NCBI RefSeq assembly: GCF_029714425.1
Contig: NZ_CP121668.1
Location: 3,865,501 to 3,929,500, forward strand
From: Bradyrhizobium sp. CB2312
GTDB taxonomy: Bacteria > Pseudomonadota > Alphaproteobacteria > Rhizobiales > Xanthobacteraceae
Reading direction: 5' to 3'
Length of the DNA stretch: 64,000 bases
Shown: positions 36,269 through 48,475 of the stretch, piece after piece
Layout: every line of letters begins with the position of its first letter
How positions within the stretch are numbered: the first letter of the stretch is position 1
The notes under the pieces: generated by a model
Seen by the model: the letters and a program-made list of their open reading frames with translations, nothing else
Database searches by the model: none
What the model was told of the DNA's origin: nothing
Program-made: the position numbers and the translations under genes

Positions 36269-37708
36269 CTACAAAATCGCGCCCGGCGTGTAGCTGGCCG
36301 CTACAGGCTTCGCCTTTGCCAGCGCGTCGACCTGCTCGGCGAAGTGATCGACCTGCGCGCCGGCATCGCCGGAATTGGCGCGGCCGTGATCGAGCACGCG
36401 CTGCAGCTCGGCTTCGCTGAGGCCGAGACGCTGATCGGCGGCGAGACGCTGCAAGAGATCGTTCTGCACGATCTTGCCGGTGCGCAGGTCGCGGATGGCC
36501 GCGACCGCATGCTCCTTGATCGCCTCGTGCGCGCCTTCGCGCCCCGCGCCCTTCTTCACCGCTTCCATCATCACCGTGGTGGTCAGCAGGAAGGGCAGAT
36601 AGCGGTTGAGCTCGGTCGCGACGACGGCGTCAAAAATCTCCATCTGGTCGAGCACCGAGAGCAGGGTCTCGAGCAGGCCGTCCATGGCGAGGAAGGCATC
36701 GGGCAGCATCACGCGGCGGACCACGGAGCAGGAGACGTCGCCCTCGTTCCACTGGTCGCCGGACAGGCCGGCGGCCATCGCGAGATAGCCCTTCAGCACC
36801 ACGTGCAGGCCGTTGATGCGCTCGCAGGAGCGGCTGTTCATCTTGTGTGGCATCGCGGAGGAGCCGACCTGGCCCTTGGCAAACCCTTCGCTGGCGAGCT
36901 CATGGCCCGCCATCAGGCGCAGCGTCTTGGCGAAGCTGCCGGGGCCGCTGGCGAGATCGACGAGCACGCTGACCGCGCGGAAATCGAGGCTGCGCGGATA
37001 GACTTGGCCGACGGCATCGAAGCTCTTTGGCAGGCCGAGATGCTTGAGGATCTGCTGCTCGAGCGCGCGGGCCTTGCCGGCATCGCCGTTGAACAGGGTG
37101 ATCTGGTCGAGCCGCGTGCCGACCGCGCCCTTCAGGCCGCGCGCGGGATAGGTGTTCAGCACGTTGACGAGGCTCTGATGCGCCAGCAGCATCTCCTCGC
37201 CGAACATGGCGATGCGCTTGCCGAGCGTGGTGACCTGGGCGGCGACGTTGTGCGTGCGTGCCGTGAACGGCATGTCGCGGAACTGCTTTGCGTGTTTCGC
37301 AAAGCGAATGAGGGTGGCGATGCTCTTGGTCTCGATCAGCTGCAGCCCGCGATAGACCTGGAGCTGCTCGACGTTCTCGGTGAGGTCGCGGCTGGTCATG
37401 CCCTTGTGCAGGTGCTCGTGACCGGCGAGATCGCAGAACTCCTCGATGCGCGCCTTGACGTCGTGGCGGGTGATGCGCTCGCGGCGCATGATGGAGCCGA
37501 GGTCGACTTGGTCCTTCACGCGCTCGTAGGCCTCGATCACGCCATCCGGCACCGGGATGCCGAGATCGCGCTGACCCTTCAGTACGGCGATCCAGTAGTC
37601 GCGTTCGAGGCGGACCTTGCCTTCGCCGCTCCAGATGGCGCGCATGGCGGGCGAGGCATAGCGTTCGGCGAGGACGTTCGAGATTTGATCCTGAGGCATG
37701 CCGCTCAT
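36269..37708 (-). CDS. purB: Adenylosuccinate lyase
   Basis: A 479-residue fumarase/aspartase-superfamily enzyme that removes fumarate from SAICAR and from adenylosuccinate in purine synthesis. The superfamily signature is GSSAMPHKMNSRSCERING, containing the mobile catalytic serine loop; the substrate histidine lies in HKGMTSRDLTENVEQ. The N-terminus ERYASPAMRAIWSGEGKVRL is normal. Two ATGs three codons apart precede it and neither has a good ribosome-binding site. About 120 bp of gene-free DNA separates it from the PEP-mutase-family gene. Confidence 0.96.
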   Translation of the reverse strand: MSGMPQDQISNVLAERYASPAMRAIWSGEGKVRLERDYWIAVLKGQRDLGIPVPDGVIEAYERVKDQVDLGSIMRRERITRHDVKARIEEFCDLAGHEHLHKGMTSRDLTENVEQLQVYRGLQLIETKSIATLIRFAKHAKQFRDMPFTARTHNVAAQVTTLGKRIAMFGEEMLLAHQSLVNVLNTYPARGLKGAVGTRLDQITLFNGDAGKARALEQQILKHLGLPKSFDAVGQVYPRSLDFRAVSVLVDLASGPGSFAKTLRLMAGHELASEGFAKGQVGSSAMPHKMNSRSCERINGLHVVLKGYLAMAAGLSGDQWNEGDVSCSVVRRVMLPDAFLAMDGLLETLLSVLDQMEIFDAVVATELNRYLPFLLTTTVMMEAVKKGAGREGAHEAIKEHAVAAIRDLRTGKIVQNDLLQRLAADQRLGLSEAELQRVLDHGRANSGDAGAQVDHFAEQVDALAKAKPVAASYTPGAIL

Positions 37709-37828
37709 TTGGCATTGCCGGGGGCCGACTGCAAGTCGCGAGCCGGCCCCGGGGCGCCGGCATGGCCCATCCGTCCACATTCCCTGCCGGACCGAGGCGA
37801 TGCGGCTGTTCCGCGCCGGCCGGGGCGG

Positions 37829-38641
37829 TCAGCCAAACGCTGCCCGCACCTCCTTGATCGGGGCCATTTCGCGGACGTAGGTAAACGCGCCCCGATCCTT
37901 CATTTCGCGGGCGCAATTGAGGAACGCCGCCAGCGCAACGCGGGCCATGGCGCCGCCCACGCTGATGCGCTTGACGCCGGCGGCGGCAATCTGCTCGACG
38001 GTCAGCGTCGGATCGGCGAAGCCCATCACCAGGTTGAAGGGCTTTTTGACCGACGAGGCCACGGTGCGGATGGTCTCGATGTCGTGGACCCCCGGCGAAT
38101 ACAGCACGTCGGCACCGGCGGCCTCGAAGGCCTGCAGCCGCCGGATCGTGTCGTCGAGATCGCTGTTGCCCTTCAGCAGGTTCTCGGCGCGGGCCGTCAG
38201 CGTGAATGGGAAGGGGAGCGCGCGTGCCGCCTCGACGGCGGCCTGCACGCGTTCGACCGCGAGCTGGAAATCGTAGATTGGCTTGCGCGGATCGCCGGTA
38301 AAATCCTCGATCGAGCCGCCGACGCACCCGGCCTCCGCCGCGCGCGTGATGGCCCTGGCCGCGGTCTTCGGATCGTCGGCGCCACAGTTTTCGAGGTCGG
38401 CATTGACGGGAAGATCGGTCGCCTCGGCGATGATCCGGCAGTTTTCAAGGATGGCGTCGAGGCCGACGGTCGTGCTGCCGAGGGTATTGGCAAGGCCAAG
38501 GCTCGTCGTCGCCAGCGCCTCGAACCCCATCGACGCCAGCAGTTTTGCGGTGCCGGCATCCCAGGGGTTCGGGATGATGAAGGCGCCGGGGCGCTGATGC
38601 AATTCGCGAAATCGTGCTGCCTTGTCGGCCTGGGTGCGCAT
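37829..38641 (-). CDS. Isocitrate lyase/PEP mutase-family enzyme
   Basis: A 270-residue TIM-barrel enzyme of the ICL/PEP-mutase superfamily. The start FRELHQRPGAFIIPNPWDAG is typical; the metal-binding acidic residues lie in PVNADLENCGADD and GGSIEDFTGD. These enzymes make or break C-C or P-C bonds next to a carboxylate, such as oxaloacetate decarboxylase or 2-methylisocitrate lyase-like activity. The K-K-C-G-H lyase motif of true isocitrate lyases is missing, so it is not AceA. Divergent from a LysR regulator, likely its controller. Confidence 0.88.
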   Translation of the reverse strand: MRTQADKAARFRELHQRPGAFIIPNPWDAGTAKLLASMGFEALATTSLGLANTLGSTTVGLDAILENCRIIAEATDLPVNADLENCGADDPKTAARAITRAAEAGCVGGSIEDFTGDPRKPIYDFQLAVERVQAAVEAARALPFPFTLTARAENLLKGNSDLDDTIRRLQAFEAAGADVLYSPGVHDIETIRTVASSVKKPFNLVMGFADPTLTVEQIAAAGVKRISVGGAMARVALAAFLNCAREMKDRGAFTYVREMAPIKEVRAAFG

Positions 38642-38754
38642 GGGGGCTCCTGTCGGTCTTCGTGTCGCGCAGCAGCAATAGGATGGTTTCGCCCATCAGC
38701 CAAATTTGTTATTTCTTTCGATATCATCAGCTTTTTGCATGAGGTCAGGTCGGC

Positions 38755-39669
38755 ATGGACAGCGACGCCCTGAACACGTTCCTGGTGGTGCACCGGCGCG
38801 GCGGCATCTCGAACGCTGCAAAGGCGCTGCATCGCTCGCAGCCGGCGATCTCGCGGCGCATCGCGCTTCTCGAGCAGGAGCTCGGCGTGCCGCTGTTCGA
38901 GCGGGTCGCGGGCAAGACCCGGCTCAGCGATGCCGGCCGCGTCATGGTGCCCTATGCCGAGCGGGCGGTGGCAGCGGCGGAGGACGCCGAGAACGCGGTG
39001 CGCGCGCTGCTGCGCGACAGCGCCGGGCCGGTGTCGCTGGCGGTGACCGGCACGCTCGCGGGCAGCAGGCTCTCCCGGGTGCTCAAGCGCTTCGTCGCCC
39101 GGCATCCGGATGTGGCGCTGACGCTGCGTACGGCGACCAGCGCCGAGGTCTCTGATCTGATCCGGCGCGGGGAGGCGACCATCGGCCTGCGCTACGATCG
39201 CGACCGCTCGGCCGATCTGGATTGCGAGTTGCTGTTTGCCGAGCCGCTGCAGGTGGTGTGCGCGCCGGATCATCCGCTGGCGGGCAAGCGGGTGGCGAAG
39301 CTCGCCGATCTCGGCGACGAGAAATGGATCGCCTTTCCGGAAGTGCCGGGCCGCCGTGAGATCACGGCCTCACACGTCTTCGCGCTGTTCCAGAGCGCAG
39401 GGCTCGGCGAGATCGAATGGACGGCGGTCGACAGCCTCACCGCGCAGAAGCGCCTGGTCGACGCCGGGTTCGGGATCGCGTTGCTGTCACAGAGCAACGC
39501 GGCAGAAGAATTGGGGTCGGGTGCGATCGCGACGATTCGCGTCGGCAATCTCACCGCACGTCATGACGTCGTCGCGGTTGTCAGGCGCGGCGGTTTCCTC
39601 AGTGCCGCTTCGCGGCGTCTGCTGGAGATCATCCGGCGGGAGTTTTCGAGCAAGCGCGTGGCGAGGTAG
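38755..39669 (+). CDS. LysR-family transcriptional regulator
   Basis: A 304-residue LysR regulator: HTH at ALNTFLVVHRRGGISNAAKA, LHRSQPAISRRIALLEQELG, and an effector domain starting GPVSLAVTGTLAGSRLSRVL. It is divergent from the PEP-mutase-family gene with 113 bp between, the classical LysR arrangement. The gap contains an A+T-rich stretch (AAATTTGTTATTTCTTTCGA and ATATCATC) that could hold a T-N11-A site, but no clear dyad was found. The effector is unknown. Confidence 0.92.
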   Translation: MDSDALNTFLVVHRRGGISNAAKALHRSQPAISRRIALLEQELGVPLFERVAGKTRLSDAGRVMVPYAERAVAAAEDAENAVRALLRDSAGPVSLAVTGTLAGSRLSRVLKRFVARHPDVALTLRTATSAEVSDLIRRGEATIGLRYDRDRSADLDCELLFAEPLQVVCAPDHPLAGKRVAKLADLGDEKWIAFPEVPGRREITASHVFALFQSAGLGEIEWTAVDSLTAQKRLVDAGFGIALLSQSNAAEELGSGAIATIRVGNLTARHDVVAVVRRGGFLSAASRRLLEIIRREFSSKRVAR

Positions 39670-39714
39670 CGAAGAGAGCTGCTGTCTTCGCCACGCGTCG
39701 CTGGTCGATCTAAA

Positions 39715-39814
39715 GCATGATCCGGAAAAGTGCGCAGCGGTTTTCCGAAAAGATCATGCTCAAACAACAACCTAAAGCGCGATGACGATTCATCCTCATC
39801 TCATCGCGCTTTAG
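39715..39814. repeat. Composite palindromic repeat, inverted relative to 31.1 kb
   Basis: GCATGATCCGGAAAAGTGCG...TTTTCCGAAAAGATCATGC (39715-39759) followed by CTAAAGCGCGATGA...TCATCGCGCTTTAG (39772-39814). The pair seen at 31101-31200 is the same composite in opposite orientation. It lies between convergent genes. Confidence 0.9.
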
Positions 39815-39818
39815 CGGG

Positions 39819-40142
39819 CTATGTCCCGGCCTTCACCTCGGCGGCCGCGACCGCGAGCAGCTCGCTCATCTTGGCGCGAATCGCCTGTTCGGTGACGGCG
39901 ACGTTCTTGGCGGCGAAATCGCCCATGACCTTGCGCAGGACGTCGCCATCGCCGGCCTCCTCGAAATCGGCCGCGACGACCTCCTTGGCATAGGCCGTGG
40001 CGGCCTCGCCGGTGATTCCGAGCTTTTCGGCCGCCCACAGCCCGAGCAGCCGGTTGCGGCGGGCTTCCGCCTTGAATTTCTGCTCCTCGTCGAGGGCGAA
40101 CTTCTTCTCAAAGCCTTCCTGGCGCTTGTTGATTTCGCTCAT
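39819..40142 (-). CDS. F1-ATPase zeta inhibitor subunit (DUF1476)
   Basis: A 107-residue helical protein of the DUF1476 family, which in Paracoccus is the zeta subunit that blocks ATP hydrolysis by F1FO-ATP synthase. The N-terminus SEINKRQEGFEKKFALDEEQ is the inhibitory segment seen in the family, followed by RLLGLWAAEKLGITGEAATA and the C-terminal ADFEEAGDGDVLRKVMGDFA helix bundle. GAAGAGG precedes the ATG. It lies away from the atp operon and is divergent from purC. Confidence 0.9.
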   Translation of the reverse strand: MSEINKRQEGFEKKFALDEEQKFKAEARRNRLLGLWAAEKLGITGEAATAYAKEVVAADFEEAGDGDVLRKVMGDFAAKNVAVTEQAIRAKMSELLAVAAAEVKAGT

Positions 40143-40463
40143 GCCTCTTCCAATTCCTTTGGCTTTCCGGGCCCGGTCCGCCTCGTTGCGAGGGCCCAGG
40201 CGCATGCCTAGATAGAGGGCAGGAATCGGCAAAACAACGAGCCGTTAAGCCGCAGGCAAGGCGGTATAAGTCAGCGTCGGATGGGCCGGATCGATTGTGC
40301 TGGGACAGCCAATCGGATAGGTTGCCTGAAGGCTTGGTTCCCCTTCTGTTTCCAAGGGTTGCAGACGGGTTCCCGGCCGTTCACGGCAGCTCCGCTGTGG
40401 GTCGTAACCTGGTAACCGGAGCACACCAAATACATGGATTTCAACAAAACACGGTACATCCCC
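40143..40463. other. Divergent intergenic region, zeta subunit/purC
   Basis: No gene is seen. The stretch carries promoters for both directions. A short inverted pair (AACCTGGTAACCGG near 40407-40420) lies close to purC. No PurR-type or riboswitch element was recognised. Confidence 0.4.
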
Positions 40464-41231
40464 ATGAGCCGTCGGCGTCGCATTTATGAAGGCAAGGCAA
40501 AGGTTCTTTACGAAGGCCCGGAGCCCGGCACCCTGATCCAGCACTTCAAGGATGACGCCACAGCGTTCAATGCGAAGAAGCATCAGGTGATCGAGGGCAA
40601 GGGTGTCCTCAACAACCGGATCTCGGAGTACCTGTTTCAGCACCTCAATGACATCGGGGTGCCGACCCATTTCATCCGCCGCCTCAACATGCGCGAACAG
40701 CTGATTCGCGAGGTCGAGATCGTGCCCCTCGAAGTGGTGGTGCGGAACGTCGCCGCCGGCTCGCTGTCGCAGCGCCTCGGCATCGAGGAGGGCACCCAGC
40801 TGCCGCGCTCGATCATCGAGTTCTATTACAAGAACGACCAGCTCAACGACCCCATGGTGTCGGAAGAGCACATCACCGCGTTCGGCTGGGCGACGCCCCA
40901 GGAGATCGACGACATCATGGCGCTTGCCATTCGCGTCAACGATTTCCTCACCGGCCTCTTCCTCGGCATCGGCATCCGCCTCGTCGATTTCAAGATGGAG
41001 TGCGGCCGGCTGTTCGAGAACGAGATGATGCGTATCATCGTCGCCGACGAGATCTCGCCGGATAGCTGCCGTCTGTGGGACATCAAGTCGAACGAGAAGC
41101 TCGACAAGGACCGTTTCCGCAGGGATCTCGGTGGCCTGCTCGAGGCCTACACGGAAGTTGCAAAGCGTCTCGGCATCCTCATGGAGAACGAGCGTCCGCA
41201 GGGCACGGGTCCCGTGCTGGTGAAGAGCTAA
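40464..41231 (+). CDS. purC: SAICAR synthase
   Basis: A 255-residue phosphoribosylaminoimidazole-succinocarboxamide synthase, which joins aspartate to CAIR using ATP. It begins [20 protein letters not shown] with the glycine-rich nucleotide loop; the aspartate/CAIR site reads [20 protein letters not shown]; and [20 protein letters not shown] holds the metal-binding acidic residues. An ATG ten codons upstream is possible, but family length favours this start. purS follows after 7 bp in the same transcript. Confidence 0.97.
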   Translation: MSRRRRIYEGKAKVLYEGPEPGTLIQHFKDDATAFNAKKHQVIEGKGVLNNRISEYLFQHLNDIGVPTHFIRRLNMREQLIREVEIVPLEVVVRNVAAGSLSQRLGIEEGTQLPRSIIEFYYKNDQLNDPMVSEEHITAFGWATPQEIDDIMALAIRVNDFLTGLFLGIGIRLVDFKMECGRLFENEMMRIIVADEISPDSCRLWDIKSNEKLDKDRFRRDLGGLLEAYTEVAKRLGILMENERPQGTGPVLVKS

Positions 41232-41238
41232 GAGGGAT

Positions 41239-41484
41239 ATGGACGTGAAGGCACGTGTCACCGTTACCCTGAAGACGGGTATTCTCGATCCGCAGGGCAA
41301 GGCCATCGAAGGCGCGCTGAAGTCGCTCGGCGTCGACGGCGTCGCCAGCGTCCGCCAGGGCAAGGTGTTCGACATCGAGCTCGCCGGCGTCGACAAGGCC
41401 AAGGCGCAAGCCGCGCTGAAGGAGGCCGCCGACAAGCTCTTGGCGAACACCGTGATCGAGAACTATCGGGTCGAAATCGTATAA
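41239..41484 (+). CDS. purS: FGAM synthase small subunit PurS
   Basis: An 81-residue PurS, the structural subunit that couples PurQ (glutaminase) and PurL (synthase) in the three-part formylglycinamidine ribonucleotide synthetase. Recognised by KARVTVTLKTGILDPQGKAI and DIELAGVDKAKAQAALKEAA. It begins 7 bp after purC. The normal partner purQ is 1.2 kb further on, beyond an antisense corA gene, which implies a separate promoter for purQ. Confidence 0.95.
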   Translation: MDVKARVTVTLKTGILDPQGKAIEGALKSLGVDGVASVRQGKVFDIELAGVDKAKAQAALKEAADKLLANTVIENYRVEIV

Positions 41485-41497
41485 GTCTGCGTGCGGC

Positions 41498-41534
41498 CGT
41501 AGCCCGGATTGCGCTTCGCTCCATCCGGGCTACG
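41498..41534. repeat. Hairpin repeat CGTAGCCCGGAT...ATCCGGGCTACG
   Basis: A 12-bp near-perfect inverted repeat with the centre TGCGCTTCGCTCC, lying between convergent purS and corA. Related sequence occurs at 59395-59478. It can act as a bidirectional terminator. Confidence 0.85.
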
Positions 41535-41546
41535 AAGCAGCTCGCC

Positions 41547-42572
41547 TCACAGCCACCCGACGCGGCGAAAGCGCCAGTACAGGCCGGCGCAGGCGAGCGC
41601 CATCAGCCCCATGACGACGAAGTAGCTGTATTCCCATTGCAGCTCGGGAATGTATTTGAAGTTCATCCCGTAGATGCCCGCGACGGCGGTCGGGACGGCA
41701 AGGATCGCGAGCCAGGAGGCGAGCCTCTTCGAGACCACTGTCTCCTGCGCCTGGCCGACCAGGAGGCTCGCTTCGAACGCGAAGGCCAGCACCTCGCGCA
41801 TGGAATCGATGCGCTCCTGGATGTTCCTGACGTGGTCGGTAACGTCGCGGAACAGGGGCTGCATCGCCTGCCGCACCATCGACAGCTCGTCGTGCTCGAG
41901 CCGGCGGCAGACCTCCACCAGCGGTCCGATCGCGTTGCGGAGCCGCAGCAGGTCACGGCGCAGCATGTAGAGCCGCTCGATCTGCGCCCTGGTGATCGCG
42001 TGGGCGAGCACGTCGTCCTCGATGCCCTCGACCTCTTCGTGAATGCTCTCCAGCACGGGCGAGTAATTATCGACGATGAAATCGAGAATGGCATAGAGGA
42101 TGTAGTCCTCGCCGCGGGCGAGCGCCCGCGGGCAGCTTTCGCAGCGTTCGCGCACCGGCGTGTAGGATGTCGAGGCGCCGTGGCGCACCGAGACCAGATA
42201 GCCGTCGCCGACGAAGATGTGGGTCTCGCCGAAGGCGATGCGGCCTTCGATCAGTTGCGCGGTGCGCGCCACGATGAACAGGGCCTCGCCATATTGCTCG
42301 ATCTTGGGCCGCTGATGGGCGTGGTTGGCGTCCTCGATCGCGAGCTCGTGCAGGTCGAACTGCTTTTGCACCGCGCCGAGCAGGGCCATGTCGGGCTCAT
42401 GCAGCCCGATCCAGACTACATGGCCCGGCTTGGCCCGCCAGCTCGAGGCCTCGCTGATGGCGATATTGGCCACACGCCGGCCGTCGACATAGGCGCCGGC
42501 AGCGACGACGCCCTCGGTCGACACCGGTTCGGCAGGAGAGGCGGGCCGCGACGGGACATTCATGGCATCCAT
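41547..42572 (-). CDS. corA: CorA-family magnesium/cobalt transporter
   Basis: A 341-residue CorA channel. The long cytoplasmic N-terminal domain contains [20 protein letters not shown] and the helical stalk [20 protein letters not shown]; two C-terminal membrane helices follow, the first ending in the pore signature Y-G-M-N ([14 protein letters not shown]), which selects hydrated Mg2+. It lies on the opposite strand between purS and purQ. The start is one of two nearby ATGs without a clear ribosome-binding site. Confidence 0.95.
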   Translation of the reverse strand: MDAMNVPSRPASPAEPVSTEGVVAAGAYVDGRRVANIAISEASSWRAKPGHVVWIGLHEPDMALLGAVQKQFDLHELAIEDANHAHQRPKIEQYGEALFIVARTAQLIEGRIAFGETHIFVGDGYLVSVRHGASTSYTPVRERCESCPRALARGEDYILYAILDFIVDNYSPVLESIHEEVEGIEDDVLAHAITRAQIERLYMLRRDLLRLRNAIGPLVEVCRRLEHDELSMVRQAMQPLFRDVTDHVRNIQERIDSMREVLAFAFEASLLVGQAQETVVSKRLASWLAILAVPTAVAGIYGMNFKYIPELQWEYSYFVVMGLMALACAGLYWRFRRVGWL

Positions 42573-42727
42573 CCCGGGCAAGATCGTTGGCAGACACGCC
42601 GTTCTATGGCCTGTGTACAAGGCCATCAGGCAAGGCTAGCACTGGTAAAATCCCCGTCAAATGGCTATGTCTCTTCACGAATTGGCCCTTCGGCCAGCCC
42701 GATTCCCAGCACCGCCGGAACCCGAAC

Positions 42728-43429
42728 ATGAAAGCCGCCATCCTCGTCTTTCCCGGAATCAACCGTGAGCGCGACATGGCGCGCGCCTTGAGGCTGATCT
42801 CCGGCAGCGAGCCCGCGATGGTGTGGCACGCCGAGACGTCGCTGCCATCAGGCACCGATCTCGTGGTAGTGCCGGGCGGCTTCTCCTACGGCGATTATCT
42901 GCGCTGCGGCGCGATCGCGGCGCGCGCGCCGGTGATGGACGCGGTGCGCGATTACGCGGGCAAGGGCGGGCTCGTGCTCGGCGTCTGCAACGGTTTCCAG
43001 ATCCTCTGCGAGTCCGGCCTGCTGCCGGGCGTGCTGATGCGCAATGCGCGGCTGAAATTCATCTGCAAGGACGTGCATCTGCGCGTCGAGCGTTCCGACA
43101 CGCCGTTTACCCGCGGCTACAATGCCGGCCAGGTGATCCGCGTGCCGGTTGCGCATGGCGAGGGCAATTACGAGGCGGATGAAGAGACCATCAAGCGGCT
43201 CGAAGGCGAGGGGCGGGTGCTCTATCGCTACTGCTCCGCCGACGGCGTGGTCGACGAGGCCAGCAACATCAACGGCGCGGCGCAGTCCATCGCCGGCATT
43301 GTCAACGACAAGGGCAACGTGCTCGGCATGATGCCGCATCCGGAAAACCACGTCGAAGACATCATGGGCTGCACCGACGGCCGCGGCCTGTTTGCCGGCC
43401 TCACCGCACATCTGGAAAAGGCCGCGTGA
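42728..43429 (+). CDS. purQ: FGAM synthase glutaminase subunit PurQ
   Basis: A 233-residue class I glutamine amidotransferase that supplies ammonia to PurL. The nucleophile is Cys87 in [15 protein letters not shown]; the His-x-Glu pair is in [14 protein letters not shown]. The N-terminus reads [20 protein letters not shown]. It stands apart from purS, separated by corA, and its stop overlaps the GTG of the next gene (GTGA), so transcription continues into the solute-binding protein gene. Confidence 0.96.
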   Translation: MKAAILVFPGINRERDMARALRLISGSEPAMVWHAETSLPSGTDLVVVPGGFSYGDYLRCGAIAARAPVMDAVRDYAGKGGLVLGVCNGFQILCESGLLPGVLMRNARLKFICKDVHLRVERSDTPFTRGYNAGQVIRVPVAHGEGNYEADEETIKRLEGEGRVLYRYCSADGVVDEASNINGAAQSIAGIVNDKGNVLGMMPHPENHVEDIMGCTDGRGLFAGLTAHLEKAA

Positions 43430-44400
43430 TCCCGTTCGTAGTGAAGCGGCTGTCGGCCGCCATTGCTGTCGTTGCGTTTGCGACGGCTGCCTTCGCGCAG
43501 GATTATCCCAAGCGTCCGATCACCATGATCGTGCCGTTCGCGGCCGGGGGCACCTCGGACGTGATCGCGCGCACGGTCGCCGAGCAGATGGGCATCGCGC
43601 TCGGCCAGACCATCGTGATCGAGAACGTCGCGGGCGCCGGCGGCTCGACCGCGCTGGCGCGCGCCTCCCGCGCCGAGCCTGATGGCTACACCATCGCGAT
43701 CGGCAATGCCGGCACCAATGCCGCGACCTACACGATCTATCCAAAGCTACCGTTCACGCCCGACTCCTTCGTGCCGATCGCCATGGTGGCGAAGACGTTC
43801 GGCATCATCGCGCTGCGCAAGGATTTCCCGGCGAAGGATTTGAAATCGTTCATCGCCTATGCCAAGGCCAATCCGGGCAAAATCAATCTCGGCCATGCCG
43901 GCGTCGGCTCCTCGAATTACCTGATCTGCAAGAGCTTCGTCACCGCCGCGGGGATCGACGCGACGCTGGTCGGCTATCGCGGCGCCGCGCCTGCGCTGAC
44001 TGATGCGGTCGGCAGCCAGATCGACGGTGTTTGCGACGCGGCGGCTTCCGTCTCGCAGTCGATCAACGAGAAGCTGGTGAAGGGGCTGGTCGTCGGCTCG
44101 ACCGTGCGGCTCGCGACGCTGCCGGAGCTTCCGACGTCGGCTGAAGCCGGCCTGCCCGACTTCGAGGCACAGGGCTGGAACGGCCTGTTCGCGCCCAAAG
44201 GCACGCCGCCGGCCATCATCGCCAAGCTGAACGCGGCCGCGCGGACCGCTGTGGAAACAGAGGCGGTGAAGAAGCGTTTCGCGGACCTTTCGACCGTGGC
44301 GCCCGATGACAACGAGCATGCGCCGGAGCTGCTTCAGCAGCTGGTGACGCGCGACGTCGAGAAATACCGGAAGATGCTCGCGGACGACGCCAAGCAATAG
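43426..44400 (+). CDS. Bug/TctC-family periplasmic solute-binding protein
   Basis: A 324-residue exported binding protein of tripartite tricarboxylate transporters. Signal peptide [20 protein letters not shown], then the family opening [20 protein letters not shown] and the ligand pocket [20 protein letters not shown]. Bug proteins bind di- and tricarboxylates or aromatic acids and are often orphan, as here, with no TctA/TctB genes nearby. The GTG start overlaps the purQ stop; another GTG five codons later would also keep the signal peptide. Confidence 0.93.
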   Translation: MIPFVVKRLSAAIAVVAFATAAFAQDYPKRPITMIVPFAAGGTSDVIARTVAEQMGIALGQTIVIENVAGAGGSTALARASRAEPDGYTIAIGNAGTNAATYTIYPKLPFTPDSFVPIAMVAKTFGIIALRKDFPAKDLKSFIAYAKANPGKINLGHAGVGSSNYLICKSFVTAAGIDATLVGYRGAAPALTDAVGSQIDGVCDAAASVSQSINEKLVKGLVVGSTVRLATLPELPTSAEAGLPDFEAQGWNGLFAPKGTPPAIIAKLNAAARTAVETEAVKKRFADLSTVAPDDNEHAPELLQQLVTRDVEKYRKMLADDAKQ

Positions 44401-44409
44401 CGGCGTGCT

Positions 44410-45366
44410 CTACCTCAGCTTCAGCCGCTCCGCCGGCACGGTCATCGCGGCGACGCCGGCCATCACCAGCAATAGCCCCAGCGCCAGGTTCGACGGCACG
44501 CTCTCGCCGAGCAGCAGCACCGAGAGGCCGACGCCGATCGGGATGCGCAGATAGCCCTGCGCGTTCGTGGTCAGCGTGCCGAGCCGGCCGAGGCAGACGT
44601 AGAACAGCATCAAGCCGAGCGCGCTGGAGACGATGCCCATGACGATGGTTGCGACGATCGCGGTCGGCGTTGGATGTAGCGTCCAGGGCTGGTCGATGAT
44701 CAGCGACGGCGGCAGCAGCACGAAGCCGCCGAACAAGAGCGAGCCCGCCGCCACCACCATCGGGTCGTAGTCGGACAGTCTGAGACCGAAGATCGTGGCG
44801 CAGGCAAAGGAGATGGTGGCGAGCAGGATTGCGATCTCCGCCACGATCTCGCTGCCGAAGCCGCGCAGCGCATCGAGCCCGATGATGGCGACGGTGCCGG
44901 CGAGACCCAGGATTGCGCCCATGAGCTTGAGCAGCGTGGCCGGCTCGTGCCGCGTGATCAGCGAGGTGATCAGGAAGGCGAAGATCGGCGTGGTCGAGGC
45001 CAGCACCACGGTGTTCGACGCCGGCACATATTGTTGCGACCAGGTGATGACCAGAAATGGAAAGGTCGAGTTGATCAGCTGCTGGGTCGCGAACAGCTTC
45101 CAGGCTTGTGCATCGGTCGGGACCTTGATCCCGCGCATCCACAGGATTGCGAACAGGAAGGCGGCCGCGATCAGCGCGCGCACCGAGCTGAAGGTGATGG
45201 GCGGGATCGTGGAGAGCGCCAGCTTGGCCAGCGGATAGGTCGAGCTCCAGCAGCAAGCGAGCGCGAACAGCAGCGCATAGTCGCGCCAGCTGCGCGCGCC
45301 GGTGGCGGCCTTGGACGGCAATACCGAGGCTGGTGCGCGCCTCGTCGGCGATGTGCTCTGCGGCAC
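44410..45366 (-). CDS. EamA-family (DMT) transporter
   Basis: A 318-residue inner-membrane protein with ten helices in two EamA repeats ([20 protein letters not shown] ... and [20 protein letters not shown] ...). This drug/metabolite transporter superfamily exports amino acids and other small metabolites; the substrate is not readable. The GTG at 45366 has GGGAG 11 bases upstream and leaves a short polar leader before the first helix. Convergent with the solute-binding gene. Confidence 0.9.
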   Translation of the reverse strand: MPQSTSPTRRAPASVLPSKAATGARSWRDYALLFALACCWSSTYPLAKLALSTIPPITFSSVRALIAAAFLFAILWMRGIKVPTDAQAWKLFATQQLINSTFPFLVITWSQQYVPASNTVVLASTTPIFAFLITSLITRHEPATLLKLMGAILGLAGTVAIIGLDALRGFGSEIVAEIAILLATISFACATIFGLRLSDYDPMVVAAGSLLFGGFVLLPPSLIIDQPWTLHPTPTAIVATIVMGIVSSALGLMLFYVCLGRLGTLTTNAQGYLRIPIGVGLSVLLLGESVPSNLALGLLLVMAGVAAMTVPAERLKLR

Positions 45367-45440
45367 CTTGTTCTGGCTCCCCGGCGCGAGCGTGCTCAGA
45401 CAAAGTCTGGGCGAGGGGGCGCCAAAAGGGAAGGCGTGAG

Positions 45441-45902
45441 CTATGCGTTCGGCGGAGGTGCCGACTTCCACTTCGCCCGCTTGATCGTGCCGGAGAAGGT
45501 GAACAGGAGGCGCTCGCCGCACTTCATCTGCCCGCGCAGGAAGATCAGCGAATTGCCGGCGCGGGTGACCTCGCCGGTGCACTCGATCAGCTCACCCTCG
45601 TGGCCCGCGTCGAGGAATTCACAGCCGAAATTGACGGTCACGCCTTTGCCGTTGAGGGCCTGGCGGCCGAGCGCGAACAGGCAATAGTCGGCGAAGGCCA
45701 TGAAGCAGCCGCCATGGACGTTGCCGGAGCCGTTCAGGTGCTTCTTTTCCACCCGGAAGGCGCAGCGGACGCTGCCGTCCGCCTCCAGGCGGTGCCAGAA
45801 GGGGCCGACATGGGTCTCAAAGCTGTCGCGTATCCAGGTCTGCCAGCCCGCAAATTCCCCGTCGGTGGCGACGTGCAGGTCGGGGCGGGGGGAAGCGGCC
45901 AT
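45441..45902 (-). CDS. PaaI-family hotdog thioesterase
   Basis: A 153-residue hotdog-fold protein with the classic signature [20 protein letters not shown] (HGG before the central helix) and strands [40 protein letters not shown]. Probably an acyl-CoA thioesterase. It lies 74 bp upstream of the EamA transporter on the same strand and is divergent from purL. A TTG six codons earlier is a possible alternative start. Confidence 0.9.
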   Translation of the reverse strand: MAASPRPDLHVATDGEFAGWQTWIRDSFETHVGPFWHRLEADGSVRCAFRVEKKHLNGSGNVHGGCFMAFADYCLFALGRQALNGKGVTVNFGCEFLDAGHEGELIECTGEVTRAGNSLIFLRGQMKCGERLLFTFSGTIKRAKWKSAPPPNA

Positions 45903-46106
45903 TTTGGTCAATTCGTGCAAGGAAATGGGCCTTCAATTGCGGGTCTTGAGCCCTTAAATCCGATCTGTTCCCGCAGTGCAATTCCCGTTCCCGCAAGGCC
46001 CCCGGCCGCAAAACGTGGGACAGTGGGAAAATGCGTCATAAAGGGCTTTTCGAAGCCATCCGATGTTCCTAAGAACGGCCAAACCGCCGCCGAAAGCCCC
46101 GAATCC

Positions 46107-48317
<2,211 letters not shown>

Positions 48318-48334
48318 GGCGGCCGCTACACGCT

Positions 48335-48458
48335 CCGTCATTGCGAGGAGCGAAACGACGAAGCAATCCAGACTGTCTAAGCGGACGGACTCTGGATGGC
48401 TTCGCGGAGCCTGTCATCGGGCCGCGCTTCGCGCGGACCCGTTGGCTCGCAAAGACGA
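48335..48458. repeat. Dispersed repeat, CGTCATTGCGAGGAGCGAAACGACGAAGC type
   Basis: An imperfect long inverted repeat between convergent purL and an acyltransferase gene. It begins CGTCATTGCGAGGAGCGAAA, contains CCAGACTGTC / GACTCTGGATGG, and ends TTGGCTCGCAAAGACG. Such elements are frequent in rhizobial intergenic regions. Confidence 0.8.
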
Positions 48459-48475
48459 ATGGAGAGACCTTCCAC

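Noticed and set aside
42727..42770. Loss of the usual S-N-C-D motif at the PurQ N-terminus (F-P-G-I-N-R-E-R-D)
   Set aside because: The catalytic Cys87 and His/Glu pair are intact, and this variant is, as far as I recall, normal in Bradyrhizobium; not a defect.
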